64,000 bases of DNA from assembly GCA_008360975.2 (NCBI GenBank), contig CM039183.1:37687850-37751849 (forward strand), in the 5' to 3' direction. Positions 60,467 to 64,000 of the stretch are shown here, piece after piece; the stretch's first letter is position 1; each line of letters starts with the position of its first letter. Source of the stretch: Lichenostomus cassidix. Lineage: Eukaryota > Chordata > Aves > Passeriformes > Meliphagidae. Made by a program: the position numbers and the translations under genes. The notes beneath the pieces are model-generated. The model ran no database searches. It had not been told where the DNA came from and was given only the letters and a program-made list of their open reading frames with translations.

Positions 60467-62857
60467 CTGGAGATGCAAAAAAGTTGAAGTTAAAACGCTG
60501 TTCATAAATTTACTGGGATTTATTTCTTCCTTACAAAAATGTCAGCTGTACTGTACTTTGAGAGTTATCTTTATGTAAGTATATTTATATTAGTACCTGA
60601 ATGTCATCAGGCTTTTATAATCTATACATTATTTCAGCTTTCAACTTCAGTTATCCCATTTTGTAATTCTGCCTGACTCATATCCGTGTTAACTCTATAC
60701 CAGCCCATAGTCTTACTTGCTATACTCCAGTACCACTCCAGTGACTGGGAAATCTATGTGGATGATAGGCAAAAGTGAACCATACTTGCAACCTATGGCC
60801 AAATGTCAGCATTCAGTCTTCAAACACAGAGAGAAAGAGAGCAAACCCAACAGTTTCCTTTTCATACTGTCACATCCCTGGTTATTAAAACTACAGTTCT
60901 TAGATGCTTTCAGTAAACAAAAAGGATGGCATCAGTACTAAAGGTCTCCCATGACATGTGTCATACCATGATATTACATCAGAATTCATGTGGCAGAGCT
61001 CTTCTAATTTTTATGACACAGCTTTGCCAAAACAATTGTAAAACAGAAAATATTGATCTGAAAGCACAATGTACAGCTAAGAAGAGAAAATGTTGGATTT
61101 TCTGGGGATGGTGGAAGGCAGGACCTGATGGAGTCTACCAAAGAAAGCTGATGCCCTCTAGGGTAACACCTACACAATTTTCTGCAGGAAAACTGCTCTG
61201 CCAGTGCTCCAGGCCAGCTGGAAGTCACAAGGTCAGCATTAATATGGCATTGAACCTCAGCTAATACAATCATGCACTAAGGATCAGAAAAAAAACAAAC
61301 CATCACTATTTCTATGTCTCTTTCCTGAAACTAGGGAAGTAATGAGAATTGCAGCCAAAATATATTTAAATTACATCGGTTTCAGCAAGAATTGAGAGAC
61401 CCAAAAGCACTAGGAAAATATTTTTAAATTATTTGGTTTGAAATAAAGGAAAAAAATAAATCACTTCATCCTCCAAATAAATACAATACCAAATATGTAT
61501 ACCTTGGTAGGCTTACTGAGAATATGGGCTTACAAAACTTACATAGGACTTATTCTAAATACTGTAACACAGGTGATTAATAGTTTTGATCAACACAGAA
61601 TAACAAGAAAGCATTTAAAAATGTGGAATAAATTACCAGACAAGAAAACCTTCTAACTGTTAGCTGCCACCTTCCCTTAGGGAGCTCAGTGTCAGATATT
61701 TTATTTTTTGTAAGGTATTGCTCATACAATTCATTTGCCTTTGAGCTCTCAATGAAGCCCTGGCTCCTAGTGTCTGGAATAAATGCCCAGAGGCTCTAAA
61801 AATAAAAACCTTGATGCTGATATGCTGCCTTAGCTGCTTTTGCTGCTATTATTTGCAGCTAGTGTCTGAGTTTCAAAGAAGTCAAGGACACAGCAGCTTA
61901 AATATTGTGTTCCAAGAATGAGCACTGCCAGTGAAGGGGTGATATCGAAATTGGTTCAGTCAGCAACTGAGCAAATGCTAAGAATGAAGCTGCATTCCTC
62001 TGATCACACCAAATAACAGTTTCCCATCAAAAATAAAGAAAAAAGTGTAGTGGAAAATCAGACATTTGAAACACTCTGCAGTATTCTAGACCCTGCAATA
62101 ACATCATTTTTTTCTAACTGGGGAGCTGAAGATAGATCTGTGTTCTGATTTCCTATTCCCCATCTCCAAATCTCAAACCTCAAAACTTCCTCTTCAATCT
62201 CTTCAAAGAAAAAGCAGAGGGTAATTTCAAGGCTAAGATAAAACTACCAAAGTGCTCCTCAGAAGACTTTATGCCAGGGTGTGGATTTTCAAGAAGCTCT
62301 TTAGTCCTGCAGAGCCTTCATCTACACATCTATGCTCTAGTTCTGCATCAGCACAATCTAAATTAAAGGACACACAACAGCAGGATAGGGAGCTGTCTAT
62401 ACAGAGTTCTACCCAGTGTGGAGACTGTGCCAGTGCAGCTTCCAGAAGTACCATTATAACAATCTGAATTAAAAACAACAAACAAAATTTCTAGAACAGA
62501 AAAAATTCATGTAATCTCTGCCAGGAGTCTGATTGCTTTTACTTCAGACATCACACCTTCTACAGAGAAACAAACTCTTGAAAAGATGTTCAGGCTTGAT
62601 CTTTATCTAAAGCACATACTTACTTGGGTGTTTGATATCCACAATTCAACTTAAATCTCCCCAGCTGAGTTCTAAAAGGGTAAAACAGGCCACTTTTGCA
62701 AATAAGCCTCATTGGGATATCCATGTGGCCAGAAATCAAAATATATGTGTCTTCTCTGATTGCTGCTCCTGTAAAAGATGCTGTGCAGTCTTAAGCATTC
62801 AACCTAGCCTCTCTAAGCCTCCATTTCCATTAAGTGGAATAACAACTTTATTTTGAT
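60467..62857 (-). other. PDE10A: PDE10A last intron, left part
   Basis: The intron runs from the acceptor to the right and passes the end of the window. I looked for the penultimate exon (the segment before DNLSQ) and did not find it. Open frames at 60926-61273 on both strands have no recognised domain. Confidence 0.65.
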
Positions 62858-63066
62858 CAAGTCTTTACTGTGAGGGTGATGAGACACTGGAACCAGTTGC
62901 CCAGAGAAGCTATGGATGCCACTTCCCTGGAAGTGCTCAAGGTCAAGTCAGATGGAGCTCTGAGCCCTGTTCTAGTGGAAGATGTCCATTCTCATGGAGG
63001 GGAGACTGGGCTAGATGATGTTTAAGGTCCCTTTGAACCCAAACCATTTTCAGATTTATGATTTTC
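62858..63066 (+). mobile_element. CR1 LINE 3' end inside PDE10A intron (antisense to the gene)
   Basis: CR1 tail: TCTTTACTGTGAGGGTGATG, GACACTGGAACCAGTTGCCC, AGAGAAGCTATGGATGCCAC, CTGGAAGTGCTCAAGGTCAA, GGGCTAGATGATGTTTAAGG, with a decayed end near CAGATTTATGATTTT. It reads in the plus direction, opposite to PDE10A. Confidence 0.9.
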
Positions 63067-64000
63067 TTGGATAAACCAAATACCTTATTTAGTCTCTCTC
63101 TACTAAGATGTCAAAACATTCTTTCTGCTCATTTTTAGGTTCTCTTTGCTCATGTCTTTATCTATCCTTTTTAAAGCATAGACACTGAACAAAATTCCAG
63201 TTGTAGCACCATTAATGTAATAACTACAGAGGTAAAGTTTCTAATCCTCCCGAATATTCCTTCTATATCCACTTAATGGATGCACAGCCATGCCCAACAG
63301 AGGCACCTTAGAGGCAGCTGACTATTAATGATGGCTTCTAGATATTCACTGTTTTTCATAATGTAGTCTTCTGTAGTATTGACACAGACCTGCATATACT
63401 TGTCATAGTTATATGAAAGAGTGTTTGTGGGTGAATAAAATTATTTTTCTAACTACTACATTAATTTCAAGGCATTTGTCTGTTACTTAACAGAAATAAT
63501 TTAGTCCACAAGATCAGGAAAGTGACAGAGGAGGTAGCTCTGCCATACAGGACAAAGTTAAATGCAAGATAGAATTTAAGGACCACAACAGAAGAAAAAA
63601 TATGAGAGTACCAGTAAAAGCATAGAAAAACAGACCTTCTTGGACTCGAATGGACTAAAGATTGCTGGCATTTTATGAAGAAACTGGGTTTTTTTAGAAA
63701 ATACTGGTTGACCTGAAACCGGGACATTTTCATGAAGCATACACTGCTTTTACCAGAATTCTTGTTGGGAAAGATTGCTAAGGCCCAGGATATAATTATT
63801 GGACAGAACTACCCATAAAGCAATCCATCATCATTCAAGCATAAAAACAGCCAATAAGTAAAGGACTCTCACCTCTTGTCCAAAACAATCCAAGCTCCAT
63901 ACCAACTGAGTCATAGGAGAAGGTCACATTTGCCTTTCCCTCAACCCAACACTACTACTCTTATGCCCCCAACTACTGAATATTTTCTGGATATTTCCTT
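63067..64000 (-). other. PDE10A: PDE10A last intron, continuing
   Basis: AT-rich intron sequence to the end of the window. The 88-codon frame 63467-63733 shows no PDE10A similarity. Confidence 0.55.

Noticed and set aside
60926..61264. 112-codon plus-strand frame beside the PDE10A exon
   Set aside because: It lies in the intron, on the opposite strand to the gene, with no similarity to PDE10A or to any family I know.

Overview
The window looks like avian nuclear DNA. It carries many CR1 LINE 3' ends with the typical terminal ATTCTGTG-type octamers, several solo LTRs of endogenous retroviruses with 6-bp target-site duplications, and a mostly AT-rich, CpG-poor background. There is no bacterial-style operon structure and almost every open frame is short. 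The species cannot be named from this sequence alone.

Only one protein-coding gene is recognised. The last coding exon of PDE10A, a dual cAMP/cGMP phosphodiesterase, lies on the minus strand at 60349-60466. It is followed by a long 3' UTR running left to a good poly(A) site near 56.0 kb. Everything right of 60466 is PDE10A's last intron, interrupted by one CR1 copy. Everything left of about 56 kb is intergenic DNA downstream of PDE10A.

Layout of the intergenic part. Positions 1-736 are the 3' part of an LTR with a 34/35-bp tandem repeat. A CR1 end lies at 1727-1953. At 3042-3930 there are five monomers of a ~177-bp satellite, each opening with CCCTAA-type telomere-like motifs. Solo LTRs with direct repeats lie at 5453-5714 (+), 11410-11783 (-, nested in a CR1), 39596-40106 (+, imperfect repeat) and 42621-42955 (-). 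An ERVL-like LTR 3' part ends near 36362. An ancient MIR/CORE-SINE-like relic lies at 18690-18887. CR1 copies or fragments lie near 11.0, 25.4, 40.6, 42.1, 44.3 and 62.9 kb. The rest is unique AT-rich sequence with simple repeats and a G-quadruplex-prone patch at 9.1 kb.

No new multi-gene system is visible. The observations most worth checking are the telomere-motif satellite, the nested and TSD-flanked LTRs, the PDE10A C-terminal tail with its Pumilio/poly(A) overlap, a CpG-rich patch inside the 3' UTR, and a cluster of minus-strand open frames at 13.4-14.8 kb that I could not identify.
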